NCBI RefSeq assembly: GCF_042186555.1
Contig: NC_133324.1
Coordinates: forward strand, 72,344,189 to 72,408,188
Length of the DNA stretch: 64,000 nt
Source: Aquarana catesbeiana
Lineage: Eukaryota > Chordata > Amphibia > Anura > Ranidae
Direction: 5' to 3'
The stretch's first letter is position 1. Each line of letters opens with the position of its first letter. Positions 10,970-22,442 of this stretch are shown one piece after another. The notes under the pieces were generated by a model. That model saw nothing but the letters and a program-made list of their open reading frames with translations. It did no database searches and was not told where the DNA came from. Made by a program: the position numbers and the translations under genes.

Positions 10970-13801
10970 CATACTATAGACACCCCCCAGGTGTGAAATT
11001 TAAAGGAATATTACACTTTTATTGTTTCACTTTAAGCATTATTAAAATCTTTGCTCCCGAAAAAACGGCCATTTTTAAAACTTTTTTTTGCATTGATCCA
11101 TGTCCCCTGTGGCAGGATGAGCTTCGAGTTCGAGTCGAACTCATGTTCGACTCGAACATCGGCTGTTCGCAAGTTCGCCGAACAGCGAACAATTTGGGGT
11201 GTTCGCGGCAAATTCGAATGCCGCGGAACACCCTTTAAAAGTGTATGGGAGAAATCAAAAGTGCTAATTTTAAAGGCTTATATGCAAGTTATTGTCATAA
11301 AAAGTGTTTGGGGACCTGGGTCCTGCCCCAGGGGACATGGATCAATGCAAAAAAAGTTTTAAAAACGGACGTTTTTTCGGGAACAGTGAATTTAATAATG
11401 CTTAAAGTCAAACAATAAAAGTGTAATATCCCTTTAAATTTCGTAGCTAGGGGGTGTCTATAGTATGCCTGTAAAGGGGCGCATGTTTCCCGTGTTTAGA
11501 ACAGTCTGACAGCAAAATGGCATTTCAAAGGAAAAAAGTCATTTAAGACTACTCGCGGCTATTGCATTGCCGGTCTGACAATACACATAGAAGTTCATTG
11601 ATAAAAACGGCATGGGAATTCCCCACAGGGGAACCCCGAACCAAAATTTAAAAAAAAATGACGTGGGGGTCCCCCTAAATTCCATACCAGGCCCTTCAGG
11701 TCTGGTATGGATATTAAGGGGAACCCCGGCCAAAACTTAAAAAAAAAAATGACGGGGGGTCCCCCTAAATTCCATACCAGACCCTTCAGGTCTGGTATGG
11801 ATTTTAAGGGGAACCCCGCGCCAAAAAAAAAAATGGCATGGGGTCCCCCCAAAAATCCATACCAGACCCTTATCCGAGCACACAACCTGGCTGGCCGCAG
11901 GAAAAGAGGGGGGACGAGAGAGCACCCCCCCTCCTGAACCGTACCAGGCCACATGCCCTCAACATTGGGAGGGTGCTTTGGGGTAGCCCCCCAAAACACC
12001 TTGTCCCCATGTTGATGAGGACAAGGGCCTCATCCCCACAACCCTGGCCGGTGGTTGTGGGGGTCTGCAGGCGGGGGGCTTATCGGAATCTGGAAGCCCC
12101 CTTTAACAAGGGGACCCTCAGATCCCAGCCCCCCTGTGTGAAATGGTAAGGGCCTACCATTTCACTAAAAAACTGTCAAAAATGTTAAAAATGACAAGAG
12201 ACAGTTTTTGACAATTCCTTTATTTAAATGCTTCTTCTTTCTTCTATCTTCCTTCATCTTCTTCTTCTTCTTCTGGTTCAGAGCGGCCCGAGGAGAAGAA
12301 GATAGAAGACGCCGTGGAGGAGATGCTGGACGAGAACACCGGAGGAAGAACCAGAAGAGCCAGAAGAAGAAGAAGATGAAGGAAGATAGAAGAAGCATTT
12401 AAATAAAGGAATTGTCAAAAACTGTCTCTTGTAATTTTTAACATTTTTGACAGTTTTTTAGTGAAATGGTAGGGGTACTTTTGTACCCCCTTACCATTTC
12501 ACACAGGGGGGCCGGGATCTGGGGGTCCCCTTGTTAAAGGGGGCTTCCAGATTCCGATAAGCCCCCCGCCCGCAGACCCCCACAACCACCAGCCAGGGTT
12601 GTGGGGAAGAGGCCCTTGTCCTCATCAACATGGGGACAAGGTGTTTTGGGGGGCTACCCCAAATCACCCTCCCAATGTTGAGGGCATGTGGCCTGGTACG
12701 GTTCAAGAGGGGGGACGCTCTCTCGTCCCCCCCTCTTTTCCTGCGGCCTGCCAGGTTGCGTGCTCGGATAAGGGTCTGGTATGGATTTTTGGGGGGACCC
12801 CACGCCGTTTTTTTTTTTTAATTTTGGCGCAGGGTTCCCCTTAAAATCCATACCAGACCTGAAGGGTCTGGTATGGAATTTAGGGGGACCCCCACATCCT
12901 TTTTTTTTTCTAATTTTGTCCGGGGTTCCCCTTAATATCCATACCAGACCTGAAGGGCCTGGTATGGAATTTAGGGGGACCCCCACGTCATTTTTTAAAA
13001 AAAAATTTGGTTCGGGGTTCCCCTGTGGGGAATTCCCATGCCGTTTTTATCAATTAACTTTTATGTGTATTGTCGGACCGGCAATGCAATAGCCGCGAGT
13101 AGTTTTAAATGACTTTTTTCCTTTGAAATGTCATTTTGCTGTCAGACTGTTCTAAACACGGGAAACATGCGCCCCTTTACAGGCATACTATAGACTCCCC
13201 CCAGCTATGAAATTTATTTTAAATGACTTTTTTCCTTTGAAATGTAATTTTGCTGTCAGACTGTTCTAAACACGGGAAACATGCGCCCCTTTACAGGCAT
13301 ACTATAGACACCCCCCAGCTACGAAATTTAAAGGGATATTATACTTTTATTGTTTGACTTTAAGCATTATTAAAATCACTGCTCCTGAAAAAACGGCCGT
13401 TTTTAAAACTTTTTTTCATTGATCCATGTCCCCTGGGGCAGGATCCAGGTCCCCAAACACTTTTTATGACAATAACTTGCATATAAGCCTTTAAAATTAG
13501 CACTTTTGATTATTCATGTTCGTGTCCCATAGACTTTAACGGTGTTCGCGTGTTCGAACAAACTTTTTTCCTGTTCGCATGTTCTGGTGCGAACCGAACA
13601 GGGGGGTGTTCGGCTCATTCCTAACCATGAATATAAGCCTTTAAAATTAGCACTTTTGATTTCTCCCATAGACTTTTAAAGGGTGTTCTGCGGCATTCGA
13701 ATTTGCAGCGAACACCCCAAATTGTTTCTGTTCGGCGAACTGGCGAACAGCCGATGTTCGACTCGAACATGAGTTCGACTCGAACTCGAAGCTCATCCCT
13801 A
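10970..13801. mobile_element. Giant foldback element, about 2.7 kb, hAT-type ends
   Basis: The left terminus near 11114 (AGGATGAGCTTCGAGTTCGA) and the right terminus at 13801 (TCGAACTCGAAGCTCATCCC) are inverted copies. Pairing continues inward for over a kilobase per arm: GCATACTATAGACACCCCCC units, GGCATGGGAATTCCCCACAG, the CTTATCCGAGCACAC block, and finally TTTAAATGCTTCTTCTTTC at 12223 against its complement at 12385. The centre is near 12300. The right arm is longer because about 117 bp is tandemly duplicated (13145-13320) and an extra end, GTTCGGCTCATTCCTA, is embedded near 13620. A further inverted copy of the 11335-11480 block lies outside the left terminus (10970-11113). The open frames inside are shadows of the arms. 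The AGGRATGAGC end is shared with the autonomous hAT at 25152, so this may be a non-autonomous partner. Confidence 0.75.
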
Positions 13802-13892
13802 GTGCTGAGGAAAAGATGATCCTCACTCCGGTGATTACTCTTAAGAAGTATAATATTTATTGACAAGCCATATTGACCAAACGCAAATAAGA

Positions 13893-13935
13893 ACAGTTGA
13901 CGCGTTTCAGCCTATAAGTCCTTAGTCATAACCAC
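13893..13935 (-). ncRNA. Degenerate hammerhead-ribozyme-like core in PLE 3' region
   Basis: On the minus strand the sequence runs TATGACTAAGGACTTATA then GGCTGAAACGCGTC. The GAAAC box followed by GCGTC matches the 3' half of a hammerhead core, and GGAC-loop-GGCT occupies the stem II position but is eroded. The CUGANGA box is mutated, so activity is unlikely. An AATAAA motif lies about 40 bases further on the same strand. The core sits just downstream of the Penelope-like ORF, where PLE-encoded hammerheads are known to occur. Confidence 0.45.
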
Positions 13936-14284
13936 ATTACAGACATGAAACTTTGAAAATAAATAGTAGCTCCAAGTATCACTGGCTCCACCCATTAATT
14001 GTCTTAATTGACTACAGGCAATTATCCAAAAAAGGGGAATCAGCTATACTGCATATTGGGTGATCCATATGTATGCCACTATTTGTCACACACCTTAGAG
14101 TGATAATAAGTACATGTGTGCACACACTCATGCACATATACATGATTAAAACACACCATGACATACAAAAAACATTAGATACAAAAAGTAAAAAATAAAA
14201 TAAAAATAATAATTCAGGTATGTGAAAAAGACACCAGAGGAGGAAAAGAGAGAAAGAGAGAGGAGGCTCTAAGGAGAGGCATGC

Positions 14285-15557
14285 TTAATGTAAGTGCAAA
14301 TCCAGATCCCACCTCAGGTTTAACCCCTGAGGTGATCTAGTTTTTAATCTAAAAATCCACCATGCTTCTCTCCTCAGTAGCCTTTTCTCCCTGTCACCTC
14401 CTCTGGGCGAGTTTGACAACCGTTCTATTCCTCTAAAGCGGAAAGAGGAGAGATCGCCCTGGTGACATTCCCTAAAGTGACGTGTTGCATTCGAAATATT
14501 TCTAGCATTTGGGTTAATTCTGTCACAGTAATGTTCTCCTATACGGGCTCTCAAAGGACGTGTGGTACAGCCTACATATTGGAGGCTGCATGAAATACAG
14601 GTGATCAGGTAAATTACAGAGTTTGTGCCACAGTTGATGTATTGCTGTATAGTAAACTCTTCACCTGTAGCTGTGGCAACAAATGTTTTACCCAGATCAC
14701 ACAAGTTACAGTACCTACAGGTTTTTATATTACAAGGGTAACTGCCAGGATAGGAGAGCCAGGTGGGTTGGCATTGTTTGGATGAAACTAGACTAGGTGA
14801 TAGTGCAGTCCCCAGTGTGGGCGCACGTCGGCTAGAAAAAAGGCAACCTGCTTGCAGAATTTCATTTAAAACTTTATCTGTATGTAATATTGGCAGATTC
14901 TTTTTTATTATTCTGACTATTTGATTATATTCTTGGGAAAATTTGGTTACAAATGTGATAGGTTTACCCATTTTTCTATTCCTAGAGTTGTAAGGTTGAT
15001 GAGGTTTGTTATTATTTTTATGCTCTCTCTCAGTTTTAGGCTTATCTGACAGTAATTCCTCTCTGTCCATCAACAAAACCCTTTCTAGTCCTTGGTGTAT
15101 AACAGATTCTTTATAACCTCGGTCCAATAAGCGCTGATTGATGACCTTACATTCTAGTTCAAAGGTTGAGCTTGTTGAACAGTTACGTTTAGCTTGAATA
15201 AACTCCCCATAAGGGATGGCATTGATGGTGTGGGATGGATGACAACTGGTTGCAAAAAGCGTAGTGTTACCAGAGCAAGGTTTCCTATAAGTGCATGTTG
15301 AAACATCACCTGTGGTTGGATCACCCTTTAGGGTGATGTCTAAAAAGTTTATACTGGAAACATCATGCTCAATTGAAAAATGTAGATTTAACTGATTATC
15401 ATTCAGAAATTTCAAAAATTCATGCAATCCCATAATGTCACCATCCCACACCTTCACGAGGTCATCGATGAAACGACCATACCAAACAATCTGCCTAGCA
15501 AAAGGGTTGCTGGGAGAGAACAAAACTTGTTCCTCCCACCAACCCATATAGAGGTTC
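14285..15557 (-). pseudogene. Penelope-like element: RT C-terminal part plus GIY-YIG endonuclease
   Basis: Penelope-like retroelements encode one protein with a reverse transcriptase and, usually, a GIY-YIG endonuclease. This open frame starts inside the RT (NLYMGWWEE) and carries the catalytic motif C as RFIDDL, followed by the RT thumb region (HFSIEHDVSSINFLDITL). A basic linker (KTEREHKNNNK) and a Cys cluster (CRYCNLC) lead to the endonuclease: VIYLITCISCSLQYVGCTTR with downstream R and E positions (RPLRARIGEH). The frame runs uninterrupted to a stop at 14285, so about 420 residues of the C-terminus are intact. The first 30 or so codons of the longer ORF (to 15637) come from an insertion at 15558-15700 and are not PLE. 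Its 3' region reaches about 13810. Confidence 0.9.
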
Positions 15558-15700
15558 ATAGAGAAAAAAAACACGCCAGAAAAGATATATATTTGAATCA
15601 AAACAAAAAAGCAGCAGCATACAGTGCGACAACACAAAAGTCCAATATAGTATACAGAAACTGCACTAAAAAAGAAATGTCCAAAATGCTTTATCTATGG
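15558..15700. mobile_element. 143-bp insertion inside PLE reverse transcriptase
   Basis: The insert is bounded by a perfect 14-bp direct repeat, CCATATAGAGGTTC, at 15544-15557 and 15701-15714. Removing the insert plus one repeat copy rejoins the RT reading (ANLYM to GWWEE). The insert ends read CATAGAGAAA and TTTATCTATG, a short imperfect inverted repeat. It is A/T-rich with no ORF. It could be a tiny MITE-like or SINE-like element, or a duplication created during repair. Confidence 0.65.
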
Positions 15701-16221
15701 CCATATAGAGGTTCGCCATGGCTGGTGAGAATCTTCAATCTAGCACTCATCGACGCCCCGCAGCACTGGACATAATATGTGCCATCAAATAAAAAATAAT
15801 TATGCTTTAATAAAAGCTCAAAACTTAACAGAATAAACTCCTGTAGCTCCTGAGAGTAGGAGCTGTAGCGTTGAAGATGATATTGGATGGCCTGCAATCC
15901 AGTGCTGTGGGGGATCGACGAATAGAGTGCCCTCACGTCCAGTGTAGCCCACACATAGGTGGATATCCATTTAACAGATGTGATATGGGATAGGACTGTG
16001 CTCGTGTCTCTGATGTAGCCGGGCAATCTGTATACCAAAGGCTGTAGTTGCCGGTCTACCCATTCTCCCAAATGCTCAAATAAAGAGCCAATTCCAGCCA
16101 CAATTGGTCGTCCCTGGATGGGCCGATCAAGTTTATGAATCTTAGGGAGATGGTGGAATAACAGCACCACAGGTTTATCCACATAGAGATACTCAGCAGT
16201 TTTGGATGACAGAACTCTCAT
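15701..16221 (-). pseudogene. Penelope-like element: RT palm, 5' part
   Basis: On the minus strand this encodes the N-proximal RT region of a Penelope-like element: LPKIHK, GRPIVAGIGSLFEHLGEWVD, LPGYIRDTSTVL, then motif A as WATLDVRALYSSIPH and motif B beginning CCGASMSAR. Near 15727-15734 about 7 extra bases shift the frame between SAR and the expected SPAMANLYM, which follows in another frame. The element is 5'-truncated at about 16221; no N-terminal finger region is recognised beyond it. Together with 14285-15557 it forms one copy broken by a small frameshift and a 143-bp insertion. Confidence 0.85.
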
Positions 16222-17395
16222 ACTACACTATCATTCTCTGCAGAGTTAAAAACTGGATGATCTTCAGTGAAACAGAGGTTACCTATAGGTTAGGGATATT
16301 TGGTGCATTAATGGAGTGGTGGTTACACAATGATTTTGTTCTAGAAACACTGCCGGTAGAAGGAATTTTTACAAGGGCGAGGTTTTTGCAAGGAGGATGT
16401 ATTATTTTTAAAGGAGTTTGATACACCTTTATATTAAGGGTTATATTATATGTAAGTCATTGGAATATTAGAGGTCAGTACAGAGTTCCATGATTTATAT
16501 GAATGCACTTAGTCAACGAACGTGAGACCATATATGGTTATGAACTTGCTCTGCAACCTTTATTATGCTGTTTCACTACATCATATTTTTACCCGTCATT
16601 TATTCTGCAAAATAGCTGGGTTGTTAAGCACTTATTTGGCACAGACAGTTGACACAACTGAGCTAATGTTCTTGATTGGAAAGTCCTCAGTCCTATTTCA
16701 AGAGTCTTGTAATCAAAACAAACAGTCAAAACGAGTCAATTAAAATTCCCATGGTTGAAAGTGATGGAATTAGTGGAAATCCCGTTGGAAAGCTGACTAT
16801 ATTGATCTAAGCTCAATTGAAGTGAAGGAAAAGTGTAAATCTTTTCAGAGCGGAGGCTAGATGAGAGGAAAAGGAAAGGGCATGGTATGGATGGTTTTAT
16901 CAGCTTTAGAAATATAACAATGTAGGCTCTGGAGTACAAATGTCTTTTATTCCTGTTCTGAACAGTGTAGGAGCTTTGTTTGTAAAAAGACTACAAGTTG
17001 TTGGGAATGCATTATTAGTGGTATGTGAAGATTGGATAGGGATCACCAAGCCTTGCTAGGATTGAGACAGGCCTTCAAGATACCTAGGAAAGTTGTTGAT
17101 CTACAAACTACTGGGCTTGCCAGACCCCCAACCGTTATCACCCTCCTTTCCATTGGTTCCCCACAAAAAAAGCAAAAAAAAAAAAAAAATATACGGCGGG
17201 TAAAATAAATATTATAGCACGTCACAATTTTTCTAGGTAAATATATTTCTAAAGTGCTATTGACATAAAATTTTCACCACATGTCGGTAACAACCCATGC
17301 AATCTGTACATACAAAGAAACCAAAACAAATAAGTTCAAAAATGAAGTTATGTGTAATAAAATGGAATGACACAGGGAAAAAGTATTGAACACGC
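16222..17395. other. No gene recognised; probably mostly single-copy DNA
   Basis: Positions 16230-17040 contain no repeat that I recognise and could be unique sequence. A poly-A run sits at 17176-17189. From about 17270 the 3' flank of the Tc1 relic begins. Open frames of 60-73 codons lack any domain. Confidence 0.4.
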
Positions 17396-17840
17396 TAACT
17401 GAAATTTATTTAATACTTGGTACAAAATCCTTTGGTGGTAATGACAGCTTCAAGATGCCTCCTGTATGGAGAAACTAATCGCATGCATTGCTCAGGTGTG
17501 ATTTTGGACCATTCTTCCACACAAACAGTCTTCAAATCTTGAAGACTCCATGGGCCTCTTCTATGAACTCTGATCTTTAGTTCTTTCCATAGATTTTCTA
17601 TTGGATTCAAGTCAGGTGATTGGCTGGGCCATTCTAGCAACTTTTTCTTTTTTTGAAACCAATTGAGAGTTTCCTTGGCTTTGTGTTTGGGATCATTGTC
17701 TTGCTGAAATGTCCACCCTCGTTTCATCTTCATCATCCTGGTAGATGGCAGCAGATTTTTATCAAGAAGCTCCTTCAGTGCTGACAGCGTGACACCGGAG
17801 GGCTTAGTTCTAAGGTAAGTTTCACATGTTTCACACGTAA
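17396..17840 (-). pseudogene. Tc1-like transposase, C-terminal fragment
   Basis: The minus strand encodes the catalytic C-terminal half of a Tc1-type DDE transposase. FQQDNDPKHKAK carries the second Asp. LLEWPSQSPDLNPIENLWKEL carries the final acidic residue, followed by a C-terminal tail ending AVITTKGFCTKY. The frame is open from about 17840 to the stop at 17410. The N-terminal helix-turn-helix half and the first catalytic Asp are missing, cut at about 17850 where the DNA changes character. Position 17270-17400 resembles the usual Tc1 3' flank (GACACAGGGAAAAAGTATTGAACACG). Only this half remains, so it is inactive. Confidence 0.85.
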
Positions 17841-17849
17841 TGACATTGC

Positions 17850-18860
17850 CTTGCAGGTTTAAAAAAAAACAGCGGTTTACTACCACTGTAAAGGTTAAAA
17901 AAATACATTATTTATTTTCTTCACATCAATTTTAACAATGTAGAAGGATACTTATCTTATTTCTCACTCCCATGGCAATGCTCCTGCATTTTTCTCTCCT
18001 GTTCCAACCCTGGAATGTGGGTGACCCCTTAAAGGCATAATATACTGTACAATGCAAGACCACTAGTGGTCCCTTGCCCTTCGTTGTAAGTCATGGCATC
18101 AGTGAGGAGGCAGTTATGTGACCAGGAAAAGAGCAGTTGTGTAAATATTACTCTGTTTCATAGGTGTGCGCAGCCTATTGTATTAGAGTGTGCACCCCAA
18201 AGCTCAAACACACATGCCTTTCTCTGTAGCCTGAGCTGCACAGGGCAGTGATTGAATGGGAAGTGGTCTGTGCTGAGCGGCTTCCTGTTCATTCACAAAC
18301 TGAAGCATAGTAAACATGGTTTACTATGCTTCGGTTATGAATGAACTCAGTGAGCGAGTGTGTTCACTGTGTTTATTTAGAAAAGGAAGGGGCCAGTAAA
18401 TTACATATTCACTAGCCCCTTTCCCCACTCTCCATCCTGAAACATCCCCCGCAGCAGCCGGGGGAGAGGAGAGGAGGGAAGCCAGAAGCACTGTGGGGCA
18501 GAAGGGAGAACACAGGGGGAAGCTGGGCCAGTAGGTGGAATCAGCACTGCACATAATAATAAGGGTGTGCCCATAATGTGGCATAATGAGTATTGTGCCA
18601 AACAGGTCACATAGGCCAAAGGCCTTGATATGTAGGGGGAGGGAAGGAAGGAAGAAAGGAAGTCAATGTCTTACTTAGTCTATCTATCTGGGCCATAGAT
18701 ATTTTTTTTCCTGGGGAATGAGGGTTCAGCTCTCAAGATCATAAGATTAAGAGGCATAAATGGTTCATTGGTGAAAAAAAAAGAGACAGCAAGTTGTGGC
18801 AAAATGTGTGGTCAGAAATATGTAATGTATACATTGCAAGGTGTCAGCAATAAGTAGTGT
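17850..18860. other. Repeat-like DNA, no gene
   Basis: Around 18165-18620 the sequence looks like a mobile-element flank: GGTGTGCGCAGCCTATTG, then a short hairpin GAAGCATAGTAAACC / GGTTTACTATGCTTC at 18303-18333. A similar CAGTTTATGAATGAACAGG phrase occurs inside the element at 2357-5560 near 2927. The 18164 end may be the left end of the element carrying the next array, but no right end is found. Confidence 0.4.
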
Positions 18861-18865
18861 AAATA

Positions 18866-19370
18866 ATGCGGGGGGGTCAGGAGTGGGTAACCCATAAATT
18901 GCAGGGGTCAGGAGGAGTTAGTATTGCAGGGTCTAGAGTGGGTAAAGCACAAATTATAGGGGTCAGGAGTAGGTGCCACACAGATCGCAGGGGGTCAGTT
19001 AGTAACTTGCAGAGGTCAAGAGTGGGTAATGCACAGGGATCAGAAGACGGTACCTTATAGGGGTCAGGAGTGGGTAATGCACAGAGATCAGAAGAGGCTA
19101 CCTTATAGGGGTCAGGAATGAGTAATGCACAGGAGTCAGGAGTGAGCACTGCACAAGGGTCAGGAGTGGGTTCCACACAGGGATCAGAAGTAGGTAACAG
19201 ATAGGGGTCTGGAGTGGGTACTGCACAGGAGTCAGGAGTGGGTACTGCACAGGGTTTAGGAGTGGGTACCACACAGGGGTCAGAAGTAGTAACAGACAGG
19301 GATCTGGAGTGGGTAATGCACATATTGCAGGGGTCAGGTGTATGTAATATACACTGTAATGAAACGTCCC
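18866..19370. repeat. 24-bp tandem array (TCAGGAGTGGGTAMTGCACA)
   Basis: About 20 imperfect copies of a 24-bp unit built on GGGGTCAGGAGTGGGTAATG plus CACA. Variants substitute AGAAGAGGCTACC. A multiple-of-three unit keeps a 165-codon minus-strand frame open, giving a PTPDPCAV-like peptide repeat that I regard as an artefact. The array is diverged and therefore old. Confidence 0.85.
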
Positions 19371-20144
19371 ACACTCCGCTTGAGTGCTTTTGTCATATAC
19401 CGCTTCCTCCCAGTCTGAATATAGATATCAGATATTCCAACCACTAACCACCACAATCAAGACAACACTCGTTTGGTTGCTGAACATGGACTGTTTTATT
19501 TGATATCGCACACAAATATATACAGCAGGATGACAATACAAACTGTAACCAGAAACCTAATTAATATGAGTTAGTTATCTAATCATTTACCCAGACTTGG
19601 TGACTCAGAAATATGACCTTTCAGGGTAGACTTGCCACCTCCTCACTCCCAACTTACAATACACATAAGTAGAAACATCCCCCAATATTTTGCTAGTAGA
19701 CAAAGGTGTGTTGATGAGCACAATAAGCTATTGAATGAAAGACCCAGGCTTCCCAGATCTCATTAATCAGCATTCCTTTCACATACATCTGTCCACTGAG
19801 TCCCAAGTTGGAAGAGACCATCATGGCCTCCTTAATAATGTCCTTTTGCATTACATAACAGAATACCTTCCTAAATGCTTGTAGCTCCCTCAAATGCCAG
19901 GGTCCGTAGTCAGCAGGCAAGAGGCTAGCATTCAGTCCCCTCCAAAAGCCTCTGTCCCGGGTGCCTCTGTCACATACACAATGTAGGAGTCAGAAGTATA
20001 TACAGCCCATCAACCACCTATGATTTCTTTCGCTACTACAGCCTTATCCATAACACAATAGTACCCCCTTTTCACACACTGTACACACACACTTTATACC
20101 CATATTCACACTGTATATATAAGCATACACACAAACACTGCATA
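19371..20144. other. No gene recognised
   Basis: This stretch holds A/T-leaning DNA with no clear element ends. TGCTGAACATGGACTG near 19480 could belong to an LTR-like repeat, but I cannot support that. A 75-codon minus frame at 19693-19920 has no known motif. Confidence 0.35.
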
Positions 20145-20349
20145 CTCATACAAAGGGCCAGCCCTACCATGGGTCCCAGTGAGTCCATTGGACCCAGGCA
20201 GCACTTTGAGAGGGGTAGCAAATTAAACCACGGCCACCTCTCCTTCTCTTCTATTTACCCAGAAAATTGACGACCAAGATTTTTTTTCCAGCAGTTTTGT
20301 GTGTCATGATGACAACTATCCCTATACTACCCTAGCCCGCCCCTATACT

Positions 20350-20820
20350 CAGGGCCGGTGCTACCACTAGGCAAACTAGACCCGCTTAGGGTGCACTGTT
20401 GCCTAGGGTGCCCGTCCGCTGGTTTCCCTAATCTCCGTCTCTGCACTATGTACATTTTCGGTGCTGTATTATAAATACCTCTGTAATAAATGTTATAACC
20501 TCTAGTGGGCGCTGTTGGGATAAAGCGTGCACATCTAGGGGGATGCAGGGGATTCCTCTGCTGCATGTTACTCGGGCAGCCGCTCTGTAGTGTCATTATA
20601 GAGACGCAGCACTGGAGGACATGTCCTGATGGAACGGAAGCAAACATCCCCTGCGTGCCTCTATGATCAGTGCTCTCTACTATTGCCACATGCTTCCTCT
20701 AGCGCTGGCTCCTGTCACACTGATGCTCAGGCAAAGGGGGTTGATTCAGGGGCGGAGCCAAGGATGGGGCAGCAAATTTAGGTTTTGGATGGGGTGTCAA
20801 AAATTATTGCACCAGCCCTG
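20350..20820. mobile_element. Nested hAT-like element inside the 21-bp array
   Basis: The ends are CAGGGCCGGTGCTACC and TTGCACCAGCCCTG, inverted relatives. The 8-bp flanks CCTATACT at 20342-20349 and 20821-20828 are identical. The array it entered also contains CCTATACT in its unit, so some of that identity would be expected anyway. A third end, CAGGGGCGGAGCC, lies inside at 20747 without a partner. Confidence 0.7.
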
Positions 20821-21120
20821 CCTATACTGCCCTAGCCTGTCTATATACTACCCTAGCCTGTCTATATACTTCCCCAGCCTGCCCCTATATTGCCCTAGTC
20901 AGTCCATATACTACCCTAGCCTGCCCCTATACTGCCTTAGCCTGTACATATTCTACCCTAGCTTGTCTATATACTACCCTAGCCTGTCCATATACTACCC
21001 CAGCCTGTCTATATGCTACCCGAGCCTGCCCCTATACTATCCTAGCCTGTCTATATACTGCCCTAACCTGCCCCTATACTGCCCTAGTCCGCCCCTATAC
21101 TGCCCTAGCCCACCCCTTGG
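20821..21120. repeat. 21-bp tandem array (CCTGTCTATATACTACCCTAG)
   Basis: About 14 copies of a unit built on CCTGCCCCTATACTGCCCTA or CCTGTCTATATACTACCCTA, alternating in two variants. One unit lies left of the nested insertion at about 20327-20349. The 170-codon plus frame reads as a YYPSLSI repeat and is an artefact. Confidence 0.9.
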
Positions 21121-21336
21121 AATTGAACATAATGGTATGTCAATTTTGCATATAGACAAGTGCTGTTGCATGTAAATCTGACTTCCTGCTAAATTTTAAG
21201 TTTTAATTATCATGATATAAAATAATGTATGTGGGGGCCTTTTGGTGGGTGTAAAACATTTTTTGGGGGGGTGGGGGGCAGCATTTCATTCTTGGACCTA
21301 GGCAGCACAATGTCTTGGGCCAACCCTGCTCATACA

Positions 21337-21647
21337 TATAAACATGCAGAGGCACAATCATTCAGCTGCTCCTGCTGGTGGTGAAAATTTGGGGGTAGCT
21401 GTGCTGCGGAGGAGGAACTTGATGGGCTGTGCCTTGTTTAATGCCACCCTGCTCATGCCTGTATGGAAAAAATTTGTATGGGCAAAACCAACATGTTGGG
21501 CAGCCAAATGCGTCACAGAAACATCTGCAGCAGGGTCAGGACCCAAGTACTAGGCAAGAGATGCAGGGCATGTGCTCCAAGTATCCAGCTCAACACGTGG
21601 AAGTTCTGGGGAGGGATTGGACCCCCTTTTCTACACCTCTGCTGCAG

Positions 21648-21648
<1 letters not shown>
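21337..21648. other. Short spacer, no gene
   Basis: Between two repeat elements. The TTGGGGGTAGCTGTGC region has open frames on both strands of 60-70 codons, but none matches a known family. Possibly unique DNA. Confidence 0.35.

Positions 21649-21721
<73 letters not shown>
21649..21721. repeat. (ATCT)n microsatellite
   Basis: About 18 uninterrupted ATCT units, followed by imperfect AATATATCTC and TA repeats to 21775. The YLSIYLSI open frames are artefacts. Confidence 0.97.
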
Positions 21722-21783
21722 CAGTATCTCAATATATCTCAATATATCTCTCTCTATATATATATATACAGTATATATTTACC

Positions 21784-22434
21784 CAGGACTTTTTTTCTCA
21801 GACAATAGGTGCAGGAACTCCACTTTTCCGAGTCACCCCTTTTCCCCGCCCCTACCCACCTCCGAGCACCGTCCCTTGGTTCCATCCCCTACCCACCTCC
21901 CAGTACCACCTCTTTTAGACAATACAGAACCAAGTATCATTTTGTGGTGCTAAGTAATTTGTATGGAATTTGGTAATGATATCAAGAAAAGCAGTAAAAT
22001 AGATCCCCTTCAGCCAGCAACAATAGCTCCCCCTAATAACAATGTACCACCCACAACAAAATTCGCCCCCCCAAAACAACAATAGACTCCCGGAAGTATC
22101 AACAGATCTCTGCACAGCCAGCATTTATAGACTCTCTGGCAGTCATCAACAATAGACCGCTCCCCCAACAGTAGATCTCCTTCAGCAAGAACTGACCCTC
22201 CAGCAACATAAGACTCTCCCCTAGCAACAATAGGTCCCCCACCAGCAACAATAGACCTCCTCAACAACAATAGACCCCTCTGAAAAAATAGATCCCCCTC
22301 CAACTAGAATAGATCCCCCAGCAGTGAGCATCAATACCCTGCAGCACACCCCAGCAACCCTTGCCATTACATACAGTCAGTCCAGGAGGTGCCGGAGCTG
22401 CGTCCCCCCGCATTCCCGCTGAAAAAAAGCCCTG
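21784..22434. mobile_element. hAT-like element with perfect 8-bp duplication and CAACAATAG array
   Basis: TATTTACC flanks both sides (21776-21783 and 22435-22442). The ends CAGGACTTTTTTTC and GAAAAAAAGCCCTG are inverted copies (13 of 14). From 22005 to 22330 it carries an irregular array built on AGCAACAATAGACCYCC, unit about 28 bp. No transposase; 651 bp long. Confidence 0.88.
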
Positions 22435-22442
22435 TATTTACC

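Larger units (their letters stand above)
20153..21328. mobile_element. Array-bearing hAT-like element, perfect 8-bp duplication
   Basis: A perfect 8-bp duplication CTCATACA flanks the element (20145-20152 and 21329-21336). The ends AAGGGCCAGCCCTACC and GGGCCAACCCTG (reverse complement CAGGGTTGGCCC) are inverted relatives; the first base of the left end appears mutated from C to A. The sequence contains a 21-bp array (20821-21120) and a younger hAT-like insertion (20350-20820). There is no transposase. Confidence 0.8.
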
